Shown one piece after another: positions 11,534 through 22,655 of a stretch of DNA of 64,000 nucleotides (its first letter is position 1; each line of letters begins with the position of its first letter). Below the pieces are notes generated by a model. The model worked only from the letters and a program-made list of their open reading frames with translations, did no database searches and was not told the origin of the DNA. A program made the position numbers and the translations under genes. This DNA comes from Cafeteria roenbergensis (Eukaryota > Sar > Bigyra > Bicosoecida > Cafeteriaceae), in NCBI GenBank assembly GCA_008330645.1, contig VLTN01000093.1, forward strand, positions 1 through 64,000. Reading direction: 5' to 3'.

Positions 11534-14500
11534 ATGGCAAGTCGCCCAGACAAGTCAGCGACGCGCGAGCCCTCGCCCGCCGCCCCGCCCCGTCAGAGCA
11601 GGCGCCGACAGCGCGAGCGTGGTGGTCCGAGGCGAGACGACGGTCTGGACGAGCTGCGCCGCCCGCCCGCGGATGAGGCGCCTGCCCAGGCGCGCTGCTG
11701 CTCCGTGAGCGGCATCTGCGCCTCTGCCGGCGCCGGCGCCGGACTGCTGCTGGCCGCGGTCATCGGCTCCATCGTTTACGCCATGTTCATGCAGGCCATC
11801 CTCTGGCAGTCCCTCACGGGAGGCAAGGGCGCGCTCGACCCTGCGAACTGGAAGGAGGAGCTCAAGGGGTCCTCCTGGCTCGTCGGTGAGCGGGCGGCAG
11901 CAAGGTTGCGGCGCGTGCTCGACGAAATTGTTCTTGCTGCTCGGTTGGCACACCCCCTCCCGCCGGCCGGGCCCCAGCGCGCTCCCCGCTGCCCCTCCGC
12001 GCCCGCGGATGCCGCGCTGGCGCTGCCCCCGCGCTGCGCGTCGCGTGCGCGTGCCGGTGCCTGCGACCTTGGTCGCCGTCGCGCCGCTGAGCTGCGCGCA
12101 GGAGCGTCTTCGTTTCTGCTTCTGGCGACTTCAACGGCAGCGGTGTCTGCGTTTGTGTTGCCGATGGAGCCTACCTCCCCGATGGCGTTCTACTCGTACG
12201 CGTTCATGACGGCCCTGTTCATCATTCAGCTCGCGACGGTCCGCTACGCCAGCATGCGGCCAGGTGAGGGCGCGCACGCGCAGGGTCCGCGCAGCGCCTG
12301 CAACGGCCAATTGTGACGACGCTGCCTTTCACGGCCCTGCCGCCTGGCTCGCCCACGCGCCCGTTTGCTCGGCCCGCAGAGCTGTGCATCGTGACTCGGT
12401 CGGATTCGTCGTTCTTCTACGTGCCGGTGCCGCGCTGGTGGCCCAGGTGCTGCGCCACGAAGAGGGTCACCAGGCAGCGAGTGTCCGCCATGGGCGACCT
12501 GTCCCCCACGGCCGGATCTGCTGACGCACCGGCAAGGCGACAGCGGCCCAGCCGCGGCGAAACCGAGGGCGTGGACCCTTCCGAGTACACCGGCCCAATC
12601 AGCCCTCGCTCCTCCGCAGAAATGCCCGGCGCTCGCATTCGTCGCCCGGCCAAGGACGCGCGGGCCAGGTCAGTCCCCCCCCCGACGAACAAGGGCGCCT
12701 CTACCGTCGTGGCTGGCAGGCGCACTGCTGGTGTGCAGTTGCCAGCCGCACCCGCAGGCCGGGCAGCGGACGCGGACCGAGAGCATTCCCAGGGCAGCGT
12801 CGAGGGATCTGTCTCGCGATCCAGTTTTCGCATGCGGCGCGTGCCCTCCGCGCCCTCCGTCTCGCACGTTAGCCGCATGCTGACCGCGGACAACCGGCTT
12901 GCCCCTCCCGAGTTTCGCGCGGCCATCCAGCCCGCCGCCGGCCTCGGCATCACAATCGTGTCTGTCCTGTTCGGGTCCACTGTAACGAGCTTCGTTCTCG
13001 GCCCGCGCGGCCGGCCAGTCGCGTCCCAGGCGCCAGCAGCGGCGGCCACCGTCCCCTCCCACCACTCCAGGCACGCCTGGCAGGACGGCGGCTCCCTTGC
13101 TCCCAGTGAGGCGAGCATTGCAGCAGGCGCAGCCGCGAACGCCGCCCACCCGGGCAGCGCTGCCGCACGCAGCCAGGACGGCGTCAGGGGGGCGGCACCA
13201 ACTGCAGCGCACAGCAGCGGGGACCACTGGGGCCTCGGCCACCGCGGGTCGTGGTCAGTGACCATCGACCACGGGTCTTTGCAGCCAAGCCCCTCGGCCG
13301 CGTCCTCCGCCGCGCGCGGGAGCAGCCTTGGCTTCAGAGAGACGGCTCCGGGCGGGGTGACAGGAACGGGACTGGCAGTTGACTACGGGGCATCGGGAGC
13401 GCATCACGTCGCATCAACGACGCTTCACCAGACCGTCAGGCGGATGCGTCGAGCGTCCAGCGCATCGGTGCTGACCCGAAGCTCTGCCGCTGGCCACTTC
13501 TCAGGCGAGCCCGCGCTCAGCCCCCCCTCTGCGTCGGTTTTCGGCAGAGCCCTTCACGACCGGCTTGCTCCCGCTGCAGGCGGGACACCTGCAAGCGAGG
13601 CAAACTTCTCCGCGCGAAACCGCAAGCGGAGTGGCGATCGCGACGGAGCCTCGGCACCGAACAGCCGCAGCCACCACCGGCAGCAGCACGACGTCTCTGG
13701 CGTCGCGACTCCGCTCTCACCAGTGGCGCTGGCGGTTGCCGCGGGCGGCGGCGGCGGCGGCGGCGACGGCGGCGGTGGTGACGGCGGTGGTGACGGCGGT
13801 GGTGACGGGAGGGCGCGTGGCCGCAGCGTTGGAGGTCGCGCGGGAAACAGAGCCGGGAGGAGGAAGGGTGCCAAGCGAAACCGCAGCCTCAAGCAGAGCC
13901 ACGGCGCCGACCGAAGCGGAGGCGGCAGCAGCGCCAGCGCAGCCGCCAGCCGGGGCATGGACCGCCAGTTGACGGACATGACAGAGGCTGGGCCGTCGCC
14001 CGACCCGCTGCCGCACCGGGGCATCGCCGTCGTCGCTCCGGGCTCTGCCGTTGAAGTGGGTGGGTCGCCGTGGGGCGACGCTCGCGGGCTGCCCGGAATC
14101 GGCGCGGCTCTGCCGGGCGGGCCTGCAGGCACGCCGCCGTCGGCCGTCTGGGGGCGACGAGCCGTCGCCCCAGGATCGGGGGCGGCGGGTCTTAGCGCCG
14201 CAGGATCGGGGGCGGGGGCTTCTGCTGCCGCGTCTGGGGGCATTCTTTCCGGGAACGCTCCCGCCCGGAGCGGAACCATGGCTCCGCCCAGCTCGTTGGA
14301 AGGATTCAGCTTCAGCGCCCAGTCACTGGAGCTTCACTCTGGCATCGCCAGTCTGGAGCCGAGAGACGCCATGCCGTCGGGAATCTCAGACGGAGTGCGC
14401 ACCCCGGTGAAAGGAATTGCCGGCCCGGGCGCTCCGCGGGCTGGGACGAGCATCAACGCCAAGTCGTCGCTCCATCAACCGCATGTCACCGGCAACGGCG

Positions 14501-16293
14501 GGAGCATCGATGGGTCGGCTGGAACTCCGTCGCCCCATGGCGAGGGGGCCCCGTGGGCCCCCTCGGGGGCCCTTCCGCCGGTGATATCGCCTTCATCGGG
14601 CTCCGTGAAGCCGCGGTCCGGAAGGTGGATGCCGTCTGGCTCTGCCGTTGGTCGATCGCAGACAGCGACGGGAGTCTCCCCTGGAGGCGTGTACGCCGGC
14701 TCCTCCGGCTCAGGGCGAAGTGTGCCGTCGCGGCTGGCGACGGAGGTTCGGGCCGCTGTGCCGACGCCAGCGGTCCGTGGTGCTGTCGGTGCCGGAAGCG
14801 GCGGCGCTGGCGTGAGCAGTGCAGCTGGCGTGAGCGGTGGTGCTGGCAGCGGTGGTGCGGCTGGCAGCGGCGCCGGCGGGTCGGTCGCGATGCACGACAC
14901 GGTGTACCCGCTGTCCGTGGTCACCTCCGGAGCTGGTATGGGCCTCCCAGCGGGGGTGCCGGCGGAGGCTCTGGCAGGCTCCGCCATCGCGGCGGCGCGG
15001 CTCGGTGAGAGGAGTGCCATCCACGGCAGGGCGTCACCGGCCCATCACCTGCGGCCGGAGAGCAGTGGCCTGGGGCCCCACCTGTCGGTGAAACAAGACG
15101 CCGACAGGGCCTCCTTCGTGTCCAGCCGCTCAGGCGGCAGCGACGTGAAACCGCTCAATAGCTTGTCCCTCACGACGACGTCAGCGGGGCCGGTTCGAGG
15201 CGCCCCCCCGCGGCGAGGAGCCCCTCTGCGCCGCCGCCGCGGCAGGCGGTTTCTGCTGCGCTGCTCAATGGACCTTACATCGTGGCGGAACTACATCCAG
15301 CTCTGTATCACAGTCGTGGAGCTCTGCCAGCTCGCGTCTCTCGCGCTGGGCACTGACCAGGAGCGAGCCAGCGAGCGGGTGCGGAGCCTGCTTCCTGCAG
15401 GCACGGCGGAGTTTTTTTCTTCCGCGAGGGCCCTGATTTGGGAGGGAAGTGCCGTGGGTCTGACCCAGGCCCAAAAGGTTGACGTCGCGTTTGCAGCAAT
15501 CTCCGCCTTTGGGCTGACCTACACGCTCCTGTGCGGGGTGTTCATCGCGCTGGAGCTGACGGCAGAGTCGTGGCTTGCCCCCATTCTGTTCACCTTGATG
15601 GCGGGGGCAGCGTACGTGTCGGTCACGTCAGGCACGCTGTACGTGATGATCCACTCGTCCTCCGGCACGCAGGTGGTGTGCGCGCTGCTGATATTGCTGT
15701 ACTTCAGCTCGACCGCCGTCTTCGTGTCCATCTACCGCGGGGATGCCTCCGGCCCGCGGGGCGTGGACGAGGCTCGCATCCGGCCCACCTTCCTCGCGAT
15801 CGAGCGGGTTGTCAAGGGAACGCTGGCGGCAGCCTTTGTGTCGCTTGTGGGCGCGCCCGTGGTGCGCGCGCTCGTCGTTGCGGGGCTGCTGACGGCGTAT
15901 CTTGTCTTTTTCGTGGCGTCGGCGCCGTGCAGCGTGGTGTCGCTCAACGTGCTGCGCACGGGCGGCATCGCTGCTTCGTGGTGGTGTGCTGTGATCAGTG
16001 CGATTGCCCAGGCGCACGGGCCGGCTCTGCCGGAGCCGCTGCCCACTGACGTGAACGAGTGGCTGACGGGCGCTCTGGGCGTCGGGTGCGGTCTCATCTT
16101 CGTGCTCACGGTGCTGCTGACCAGCTGGCGGGTGGTGGACGCCATCGACTTCGCGCTGTGTGGGTGCTTCAAGCGAGTGACGCCCTGCTTTCGGCACAGG
16201 CAGGGGGGCAACGCTGCCAGCTGGGAGCGGGCGGCTCGCGTGCCCAGCGTCACAGCCGAGCCGCGCCGGAGCGCAAAGGTGGCGCCGGCGTGA
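11534..16293 (+). CDS. Large polytopic membrane protein of unknown function
   Basis: Three exons: 11534-11885, 12102-12263 and 12380-16293, encoding about 1475 residues. Donors are GTGAGC and GTGAGG, acceptors GCAG, and both junctions are phase 1. Exon 1 carries a transmembrane helix (about residues 60-87) after an Arg-rich cytosolic start, and exon 2 carries hydrophobic segments ending LFIIQLATVRY. Exon 3 opens with a short linker and one hydrophobic stretch (SVLFGSTVTSFVLG). About 700 residues of Ser/Gly/Ala-rich disordered sequence follow, including a Gly-Gly-Asp tract at 13740-13815, and then five or six helices (about 15290-16170). No family recognised. The broad plan, helices split by a huge disordered loop, could suit a receptor or channel-like protein, but this is speculative. 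Confidence 0.6.
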
Positions 16294-16487
16294 CAATTGG
16301 CTTGCAGACACTGTTGCGATCACTGCCTCGTGTTTTGAGCGCACTTGCGTGTTGTGTGGATCGCGCTGGCTTGCGAACAGCCAGGCGCGCCAACACGGCC
16401 ACCCCGTTGTCATGCGCACGCGGGCACCGACGCTGTGCGCGCAGGAGGCAGCTCGTTGCGACAAGCGTCAAGGCAGCGGGCTGGAAG

Positions 16488-18296
16488 TCATCCCTCGCGC
16501 TGCAACTCCTCGACGAGCACCGCAAGCTCGGCGCTCAGGCCCATCGCCGCTGCGATTCGGCAGACGCCGACGTCGATTTCGCCAAGCAGAGCGGCGTCGC
16601 GGTAGTTTGCTCGATCCGTGTCCGAGCCGGCAGCTGTCGCCGTGGAGGTGGCGCCAGCTGCTTCCGATGCGTCGAGCGCTGCCGGCGACTGTGCGCGAGC
16701 CGCGGGCCGCGCAGAGGGGCTGCCTGCTGCAGGATCACTCTCCGTCGGCGCACAGCTGGGCATGCCAGCACCCTCGCTGCCGTCGCAACGCAGCCCGCTC
16801 GCTCGGGCCCTGACGCTTCGGTTGCCAGCCGGCGCCGCAGCACCTGTGGCCTCAACGTCGTCCCCAGTCTCCGCCCGGTCGTCGAGGCCGACAAGCTCTC
16901 TGTTGATGAGCAGCCGCGGAACAAGCGCGCCGGCGTCGCGAGGCTGCGACGCCACCGGCTGTACTCTGAGGGACGTTCCCATCACGATGACAAGATCGGC
17001 AGCCTCCATGTCCTGCCGCCGCACAGCAGCGTAGGACGGGGCAAGGGACTCCCCAAAGAAGACGATGTCAGGCTTCGCGAGTCCCCCGCAGGTGCCGCAC
17101 CGCGGCACCTCGCCCTGCACCAGCGCCGTGTTCACGTCGCTTGCGGCCGCTGCCGCACCGCAGCCCTCTGCCACGCACGAGGCCGACGCAAACGAGCCGT
17201 GTGCTTGCACCACTGACCCCGGCGGCAGCCCAGCCGCCCGCTCCAAATCGTCAACGTTTTGTGTGTAACATCGCAGCAGCTGCCCGCGATCGCTGAGCAG
17301 GCGCAAGAACGCATGGCCGGCTGTGGGCCGCGCGCCCCCGCTGGAGGCCGGCCCGCCCGCACGCAGGTGGTGGGGGACGAGCGTCCCAGCCATCGCTGCG
17401 AAGTAGGAGGGGTTCCGCTTGTACTCTACCAAGTCGAACAGCTTCTCAGGGCGGCCTGCAGCGCAGGGCGCCGCACGTCGCGCGGCATTCGTCTCCCCGT
17501 CTCCGCCGGCTCCGCTCACCGCGCCCTCTGCGCCCCCTCCGTCCCCAGAGCCTCCCAGCGGGTCGGGAAGAGCAGCGGCCCTCCCGCTACGCGCTAGCTC
17601 GTAGATTCCGCCGGGAGAACGAAAGTCTGGAATCCCAGCACTGGTGCTGACGCCAGCACCGATGATCGCCACAATGCGGCGAAACCGCCGCTCTTGGATG
17701 CCCTTTGCGATGGCCAGGACGGTTGGTGGCCTGCCCCCAAACACTTCGGCTTTTTCCTCGACCGAGGGCTCCGTCCACGCGGCCGCCCCCTCGGCCGCGA
17801 GCGAAGCTGCGATGCTGCCCACGAGCGCCGACATGGAGCTGTCGAACCGGTCCTTGAACGCCTGCCACCGCAGCTCGAACGACTGGGTGGCACGTCTCGC
17901 CGACAGGTGCGCCTCGCGGAGTCGCTGGTCTCTGGCCGCGCGACGCTCAGGATACAGCCAGTCCAGGTTGCCGTACCTGGCGGTGTGGAGGTGCTCCAGG
18001 GCGTCGCGCAGGGTTGGAATGGCAACTGCCTCGGCGTTGGGCACGGACCGCTTCGCAAGCAGGTTGCGGATGGTGAACGATGTCACGTTCATCACCAGCG
18101 AGTGCGCCGCGCTGCCGCCTCGAGACAGCCAGTGCACGACCTCGGACTCCGAGTCGCTGTCGACCACGTCGCCGCACGAGAAACAAACAAAGTCGGCCAG
18201 GTTGCGCCTCAGGGCGGCACGGTCGATGGCGGCCACCGACTTGACCGCAGGAGCGTCGCAAAGCCCACCCGCGGCGCTCTGCGCGGGCTGCTCCAT
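16488..18296 (-). CDS. Class I-like sirtuin (NAD-dependent protein deacylase)
   Basis: A single exon of 602 residues; ATG at 18296 chosen as the first ATG giving the long N-terminus without overlapping the divergent gene. Residues about 212-228 hold GAGVSTSAGIPDFRSPG (NAD binding). QNVDDLE is near 347 and the catalytic His is in HGSF. A four-Cys zinc site (CVAEGC ... CGTC) follows, then KPDIVFFGE and VIVMGTSLRV. Sirtuins transfer acyl groups from lysine to NAD, giving O-acyl-ADP-ribose. The roughly 200-residue N-terminal extension contains CFSCG followed by an acidic stretch. A low-complexity insert follows FRSPG, and an acidic Ser/Ala-rich tail completes the protein; these are unlike compact bacterial sirtuins. 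It is divergent from the PhyH gene, 201 bp between starts. Confidence 0.9.
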   Translation of the reverse strand: MEQPAQSAAGGLCDAPAVKSVAAIDRAALRRNLADFVCFSCGDVVDSDSESEVVHWLSRGGSAAHSLVMNVTSFTIRNLLAKRSVPNAEAVAIPTLRDALEHLHTARYGNLDWLYPERRAARDQRLREAHLSARRATQSFELRWQAFKDRFDSSMSALVGSIAASLAAEGAAAWTEPSVEEKAEVFGGRPPTVLAIAKGIQERRFRRIVAIIGAGVSTSAGIPDFRSPGGIYELARSGRAAALPDPLGGSGDGGGAEGAVSGAGGDGETNAARRAAPCAAGRPEKLFDLVEYKRNPSYFAAMAGTLVPHHLRAGGPASSGGARPTAGHAFLRLLSDRGQLLRCYTQNVDDLERAAGLPPGSVVQAHGSFASASCVAEGCGAAAAASDVNTALVQGEVPRCGTCGGLAKPDIVFFGESLAPSYAAVRRQDMEAADLVIVMGTSLRVQPVASQPRDAGALVPRLLINRELVGLDDRAETGDDVEATGAAAPAGNRSVRARASGLRCDGSEGAGMPSCAPTESDPAAGSPSARPAARAQSPAALDASEAAGATSTATAAGSDTDRANYRDAALLGEIDVGVCRIAAAMGLSAELAVLVEELQREG

Positions 18297-18497
18297 CTGG
18301 CGGCCGCGGCCTAAGCAGCAGCTGCCCAAGGACTGCCGCTGCACTGGCTCGCGGTGCCCTTTCCGCTGGTGTCTGCGCCGTTCGCCAATGACAGTGATGC
18401 TCCCCGCAAGCGCCTCCGAAAACTCGCCCTGCAGAGCTGGCCGCACTGACAGCCGAGCGAAGCGCACTCGCGGCCCCCTCGTGCGCGAGCGCGAACC

Positions 18498-19612
18498 ATG
18501 GCGGGATCGGCGGCATGCGAGTCGTCTGCCGCGGGCGTCGCACCGGCGTGGGCGAGCGGCTATGGGCTGTCGGACGAGCAGCTCGCCACGTTCGATCGCG
18601 ACGGCATTCTGGTCGTGCCAGGCGCCCTCTCGGAGGAGGCCATGGAGGCCATGAGGTGCGCCCCTTCCGCACCTTGCAGCCGTGCACGTGCAGTTGCGAT
18701 CCGAGCATCCGTCCCCGTCGTGGCGTCCTTTGGGAGGGGGCCGTTGGCCGGCGAGCTTTCGCGAGCGCGAGTTGCCGAGAGCCAGTCGCGAGCCCATCTG
18801 CCGAGAGCCCGCCGTGCGACCCCCTCTCCCCCCGTCCTCCCGCACCCGCCCGCCGCAGGGACCGCGCCACGGCAATTGCCGACGCGTGGGACGGCAAGGA
18901 CGTGTCCGTGTTTGAGACGAGCAAGGAGCAGGCTCGGGACGCGTTCTTCCTCGAATCCGGCGACAAGGTCCGCTGCTTCGCAGAGCAGGAGGCCGTGGAC
19001 AGCGGCGCCGCGCTCGTCACTGGCGCGGCGGGCGTGAACAAAATCGGCCACAACCTCCACCAGCTGGAGCCGGCGTTTAAGGCTGTGTGCTTCTCCGAGG
19101 AAGTGCGGGCAATCTACCGGTCGCTGGGGTTCCGCCGCCCCATGGCGGCGCAGTCGATGTACATTTTCAAGAACCCGCGCATCGGGGGCGAAGTTTCCCC
19201 GCACCAGGACGGAACCTTCCTGTGGACGGACCCGCAGTCGTGCGTGGGCGTGTGGTGGGCGCTGGCCGACTGCACGCTCGAGAACGGCTGTCTCTGGGCT
19301 GTTCCGGGCAGCCACAAAGCGGGCGTGGAGCGCCACTTCGTCCGCAACGAGGCAGGGACGGGGACCACGTTCGAGCCCCTGGAGGCGACGCGGCCCCTCA
19401 CCACGGAGGGCGGCGTGCCGCTCGAGTGCCCCGCCGGATCGCTCGTGATCATCCACGGAGCGGTGGTGCACTGGAGTGCCCCCAACAGGTCAGACACGCC
19501 GCGGCCCGCCTTCTCCCTGCACGTCGTGGAGGGCGACGGCGTCGAGTGGCCGTCCTCCAACTGGCTGCAGCGCCCGCCGTCGGACCCGATCCCGCCCCTG
19601 TTCGAGGAGTGA
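18498..19612 (+). CDS. Phytanoyl-CoA dioxygenase family protein (PHYHD1-like)
   Basis: Two exons, 18498-18655 and 18859-19612, encoding 303 residues. The donor is GTGCGC, an exception to the usual GTGAG; the acceptor is CGCAG, phase 2. Sequence features are those of Fe(II)/2-oxoglutarate oxygenases: an HQDGTF motif supplies the His-x-Asp metal ligands, HGAVVHWSAPNRS supplies the distal His, and an Arg that would bind 2-oxoglutarate follows. The start (DEQLATFDRDGILVVPG) is the typical PhyH N-terminus. No PTS2-like peroxisomal signal is evident, so a cytosolic PHYHD1-type enzyme is more likely than peroxisomal PHYH; its substrate cannot be told from sequence. Confidence 0.9.
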
Positions 19613-19975
19613 GCCCGTTGCCCCCCCACCCTGCGCGCGCCAAACCACGCCGCAATTCACCCCCTGCTCTTGCTCTGCTGCTGGAGTCGTTGCGTGTCCG
19701 CTGTGCTCGTAATCTGTGCCCGCCGAGGACAGCGCCACTCGCCGCGCCAACGCGACGCTGAAACCCCACCCCCCGTGCTCTTTCGTCGCGGTTCTGGCTT
19801 CACAGCGGCCCAGCGCTCATGCCCGGTGCCGAGAATTGCCCTGCCTGTGGTCGGTGTCCCTTTCACGCGCTGCAGCGCCCTCCGAGAGTTGCCGCTGCAG
19901 AGCTGCGAGACGCATCAATGAGCGCGGCCTTGGCGGAACCCGTCGTTGCCCACAGCGCCGCCCTCCGGGATCAGA
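19613..19975. other. Spacer between PhyH and b561 genes
   Basis: These 363 bp between two plus-strand genes hold the 3' end of one and the promoter of the next. I see no gene or repeat. An in-frame TTG at 19946 extends the next frame upstream, but the ATG at 19976 is the plausible start. Confidence 0.5.
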
Positions 19976-20686
19976 ATGGCGGCTGCTGAAGCCTGGGAGT
20001 CTGAGTACGGCAGGCGGGCTGCGATTCTCTCCGTGGTTCTCGGCACCATGGCGGCGATTCTCTGTGTTGCAACTGCCATTCAGAAGTCCTCCTTCATCGT
20101 GTTTCTGCTGCACCCCATCGCGGCATCTGCCGCGTTCGGGGGCTGCATGATGTGGGGCGTGGGCGCGTATTACGGGAGCGCGGCCAGCGTGCCTCGTGTG
20201 GATCGGCGCTCCGTTCACAGGCGCCTGAACGTCGCAGCCGCGGCGCTGCTGCTCGTCTCCGCAGCGGCCATCGTCAGCAACAAGGTTGTGCAGGGAAAGT
20301 CCCTGGTGCCTCGTTCCTTCCATGGGTGGGCGGGCCTGGCCGTGTTGGCGGCCGTTGGCGTGCAGGTGTGGAGCGGGCTCAACAAGGCGCGGGCTCTGGC
20401 AGCGGGGGCTGGCCGACGACACCCGTGGCACGGCAACTTGGGGGTCGCCGTGCTGGTGGGGGGCATGACCGTGATGGTGCTGGGGGCGGTGCTGATGCGA
20501 GGGGCGCTCGACCTGGTGTCGGGCGCGGCAGCGGCTTTGGCTGCCGGGGCAGTCGCGGCGGCCGTGCTGTCGCTGTGGTGGGGGCGGCAGGCGGGCGCGG
20601 CCAAGGCCAAGGCGCCCGAGTCTGCGGCTCGGGACGACGACACAGCGGGGCTGGTGGCGGGCGAGGACGCCGATGCGGCCGTATGA
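19976..20686 (+). CDS. Cytochrome b561 domain membrane protein
   Basis: A single exon of 236 residues. Six hydrophobic helices are visible, with the four His that coordinate the two hemes of the b561 core: LLHPIAA, RSVHRRLN, SFHGWAGL and HPWHGNLG. Family members pass electrons across membranes, often from cytosolic ascorbate to ferric iron or monodehydroascorbate. No extra domain is present, so it is closest to the stand-alone b561 or CYB561D type. The tail is Ala/Asp-rich. It runs convergently into the PPOX gene, 125 bp between stops. Confidence 0.82.
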   Translation: MAAAEAWESEYGRRAAILSVVLGTMAAILCVATAIQKSSFIVFLLHPIAASAAFGGCMMWGVGAYYGSAASVPRVDRRSVHRRLNVAAAALLLVSAAAIVSNKVVQGKSLVPRSFHGWAGLAVLAAVGVQVWSGLNKARALAAGAGRRHPWHGNLGVAVLVGGMTVMVLGAVLMRGALDLVSGAAAALAAGAVAAAVLSLWWGRQAGAAKAKAPESAARDDDTAGLVAGEDADAAV

Positions 20687-20811
20687 CAGACTGCGCGCTC
20701 TATTATGGTTGGCACTCTCGTGCGCGTGGCCGCCGCGCCGCGCCCTTGGCAGGGTCGGGTATACAACGTCGTTCCGATATTGCAACATGATCTTCGGCAC
20801 TCAACACACGC

Positions 20812-22614
20812 CTACGAGCGAGCGGCCGCTGCCTCGTCGACCAGCAGCTGGTCTGCGACCTGCTTGGCCGCTCCGCGGGCATTCACTAGGCACGCCGCCG
20901 CGCCAACCCCGTAGTACGAGTTGCCAAGGATGCGCATCCAGGGAGCGGTCTGCGACAGGCCCTGCTGCAGGGCTGCCATGCGGTCGAGGTGGCCCACCGT
21001 GTACTGCGGAATGGCCTCCGCCGCCACCCAGGTGTTGACCTCGTCAGGCGCCACGGAAGAGGGCACGCCCGTGTCCGCCTCCAGGCTGCGCATGGCTTCG
21101 TCGCGCAGCTGCTGGGGGGACCAGGAGGCCACGTCGGGGTTCCGGCGGCCTCCCATCATGACCGAGGCGCGGTCCTCGGAGAGGTACCGGCCCTCCACCG
21201 CCTGGTGGGGGAAGACGCAGCTGTCCCACACGGTGCCCAGGACGGACGCGTCCTCGCGCGTGGGCGACAGGAAGCCAAAGCCACGGCGGCCGGCGACCTC
21301 CCGGATAGCAGGCGTCTTCCAGCCGGTGCAGACAACGCCCACAGACGACCGTGGGATGGAGCGCAGCAGGGACACGACCTCGCTGCCGGCCCAGCCGCCC
21401 GACGCCTCCAGCGCCGAGGCGAGGGCGGGGGAGGGCTGCGCAGACACCACCAGGTCGGCCACGATCTCGCGCCCGTCCGGCCGCCACTCGGAGCCAAAGT
21501 CTGAGAGCGGATTCCCGGATGCCGCGGCCGCGGGAGTGGCGGCCAGGCTCAGCCGCGCAGCGGACGTCTTGGCGTCGGGCGGCGTGACGCGTACGACGGC
21601 CGAGTTGTCGAGCAGAGTCACGTTTTCGCACCGCTCTAGCTCGGCGCGCAGGCGACGCACGAAGCCCTCCGTGCCCATGGTGGTGGAGACGGAGGTGGCG
21701 CCAACGAGGGGAGAGGACTGGAGCTCGGGGCTCGCCCTGAAGGATGCTTCTGCCTCGGCCACAGCGAACTCCTTGCCCTGCTGGAACCACGGCGTCAGAG
21801 GCGGCTGCCACCGGGCCGACGACGATCCGACGCCGAAGCGGGCCAATGCGCGCTTGGCAAAGCCGCCAGTGAGGGATCCGCCCTCGGCCTCGAGCGCGAC
21901 GAGGTCGGGGAAGACGGCGGCGGCGGACAGCTCGTTGATGCGGCCCGCCCAGACACCTGCGGCCATGGCATCGACGAGGTTGTCTGCTGCCTCCTCGCCA
22001 AGGCGGCGGCTGATGAAGTCCCGCACCGTCTCGTCCTCGTTGTCCACGGGGGCAGGGCGGAACGGCTCCGAAAAGGCCATGCGGAGCGGTGAGGGCAGGG
22101 GCGGCCAGCTGAGGAGGCCAGCGGGCGACACGGGCATGGCGTGCAGCGACCCGCCGTGCTTGATGAACCGCTGCCGTGCGAGGCCGTGGTTGCCGACGGC
22201 CTGTCCGAACTCCGAGTCTTCGTGCATGCCGAGCTCGTGCATCGTCGAGATGACGACTGCGCCGTCACCGACGGGCTTTCCGCCGCGCAAGCCGCGGCAG
22301 CCCTTTTCAAACAGGAAGCCGTCGTCAGAGCGGTGGGAAAAGAGCCATCCCCCCGTCCTGCTCGACGCCTCGACCAGAGTGATGGCCACGGTCTTGGGGA
22401 CGACGCGCTGAAGTGCCCACGCGAAGGTCAGCCCAGAGAGCCCCCCGCCGACCACAGCGACGCGCTGGGCCATGACAAGCCTGCGGAGGCGGAGCATCGA
22501 GAGGGAGGTGCACAACAGGGGAGCGGGGGGTGGGCTGCGGCCGCGCTGGCCGAGCGAGGCGGCGGCCTGGCCGAAGCGAGTCCGAATGCCTCGTACGCAT
22601 AAGGTTCCGTTCAT
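20812..22614 (-). CDS. PPOX: Protoporphyrinogen oxidase (PPOX)
   Basis: A single exon of 600 residues starting at the ATG at 22614. An Arg-rich, acid-poor leader of about 47 residues precedes MAQRVAVVGGGLSGL, the FAD-binding dinucleotide motif with its downstream acidic residue (VEASSRTGGW). The C-terminus carries GNSYYGVGAAACL, the typical second FAD contact of PPOX. It oxidises protoporphyrinogen IX to protoporphyrin IX, the penultimate heme step; the leader suggests mitochondria. Ferrochelatase, the next enzyme, is encoded about 14 kb away in this window. It is divergent from the spinster-like transporter, with an AT-rich patch directly upstream of its ATG. Confidence 0.92.
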   Translation of the reverse strand: MNGTLCVRGIRTRFGQAAASLGQRGRSPPPAPLLCTSLSMLRLRRLVMAQRVAVVGGGLSGLTFAWALQRVVPKTVAITLVEASSRTGGWLFSHRSDDGFLFEKGCRGLRGGKPVGDGAVVISTMHELGMHEDSEFGQAVGNHGLARQRFIKHGGSLHAMPVSPAGLLSWPPLPSPLRMAFSEPFRPAPVDNEDETVRDFISRRLGEEAADNLVDAMAAGVWAGRINELSAAAVFPDLVALEAEGGSLTGGFAKRALARFGVGSSSARWQPPLTPWFQQGKEFAVAEAEASFRASPELQSSPLVGATSVSTTMGTEGFVRRLRAELERCENVTLLDNSAVVRVTPPDAKTSAARLSLAATPAAAASGNPLSDFGSEWRPDGREIVADLVVSAQPSPALASALEASGGWAGSEVVSLLRSIPRSSVGVVCTGWKTPAIREVAGRRGFGFLSPTREDASVLGTVWDSCVFPHQAVEGRYLSEDRASVMMGGRRNPDVASWSPQQLRDEAMRSLEADTGVPSSVAPDEVNTWVAAEAIPQYTVGHLDRMAALQQGLSQTAPWMRILGNSYYGVGAAACLVNARGAAKQVADQLLVDEAAAARS

Positions 22615-22617
22615 GGA

Positions 22618-22655
22618 GAATCACACAATGTAGATAATTAATATTCTTTCATTGG
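22618..22655. promoter_or_regulatory. AT-rich putative core promoter between PPOX and spinster-like gene
   Basis: About 35 bases including GATAATTAATATTC and CATTGGC (an inverted CCAAT core) form the most AT-rich patch in this part of a very GC-rich window. It starts only a few bases upstream of the PPOX ATG. If it is the core promoter, the PPOX 5' UTR is very short or absent, or the start lies further in (MAQRV). Confidence 0.4.

Noticed and set aside
19946-19975. Upstream start for the b561 protein
   Set aside because: The codon is TTG; the first ATG at 19976 gives a normal N-terminus.
20921-22411. 496-codon plus-strand frame
   Set aside because: Antisense to PPOX; Ser/Arg/Thr-rich with no domain.
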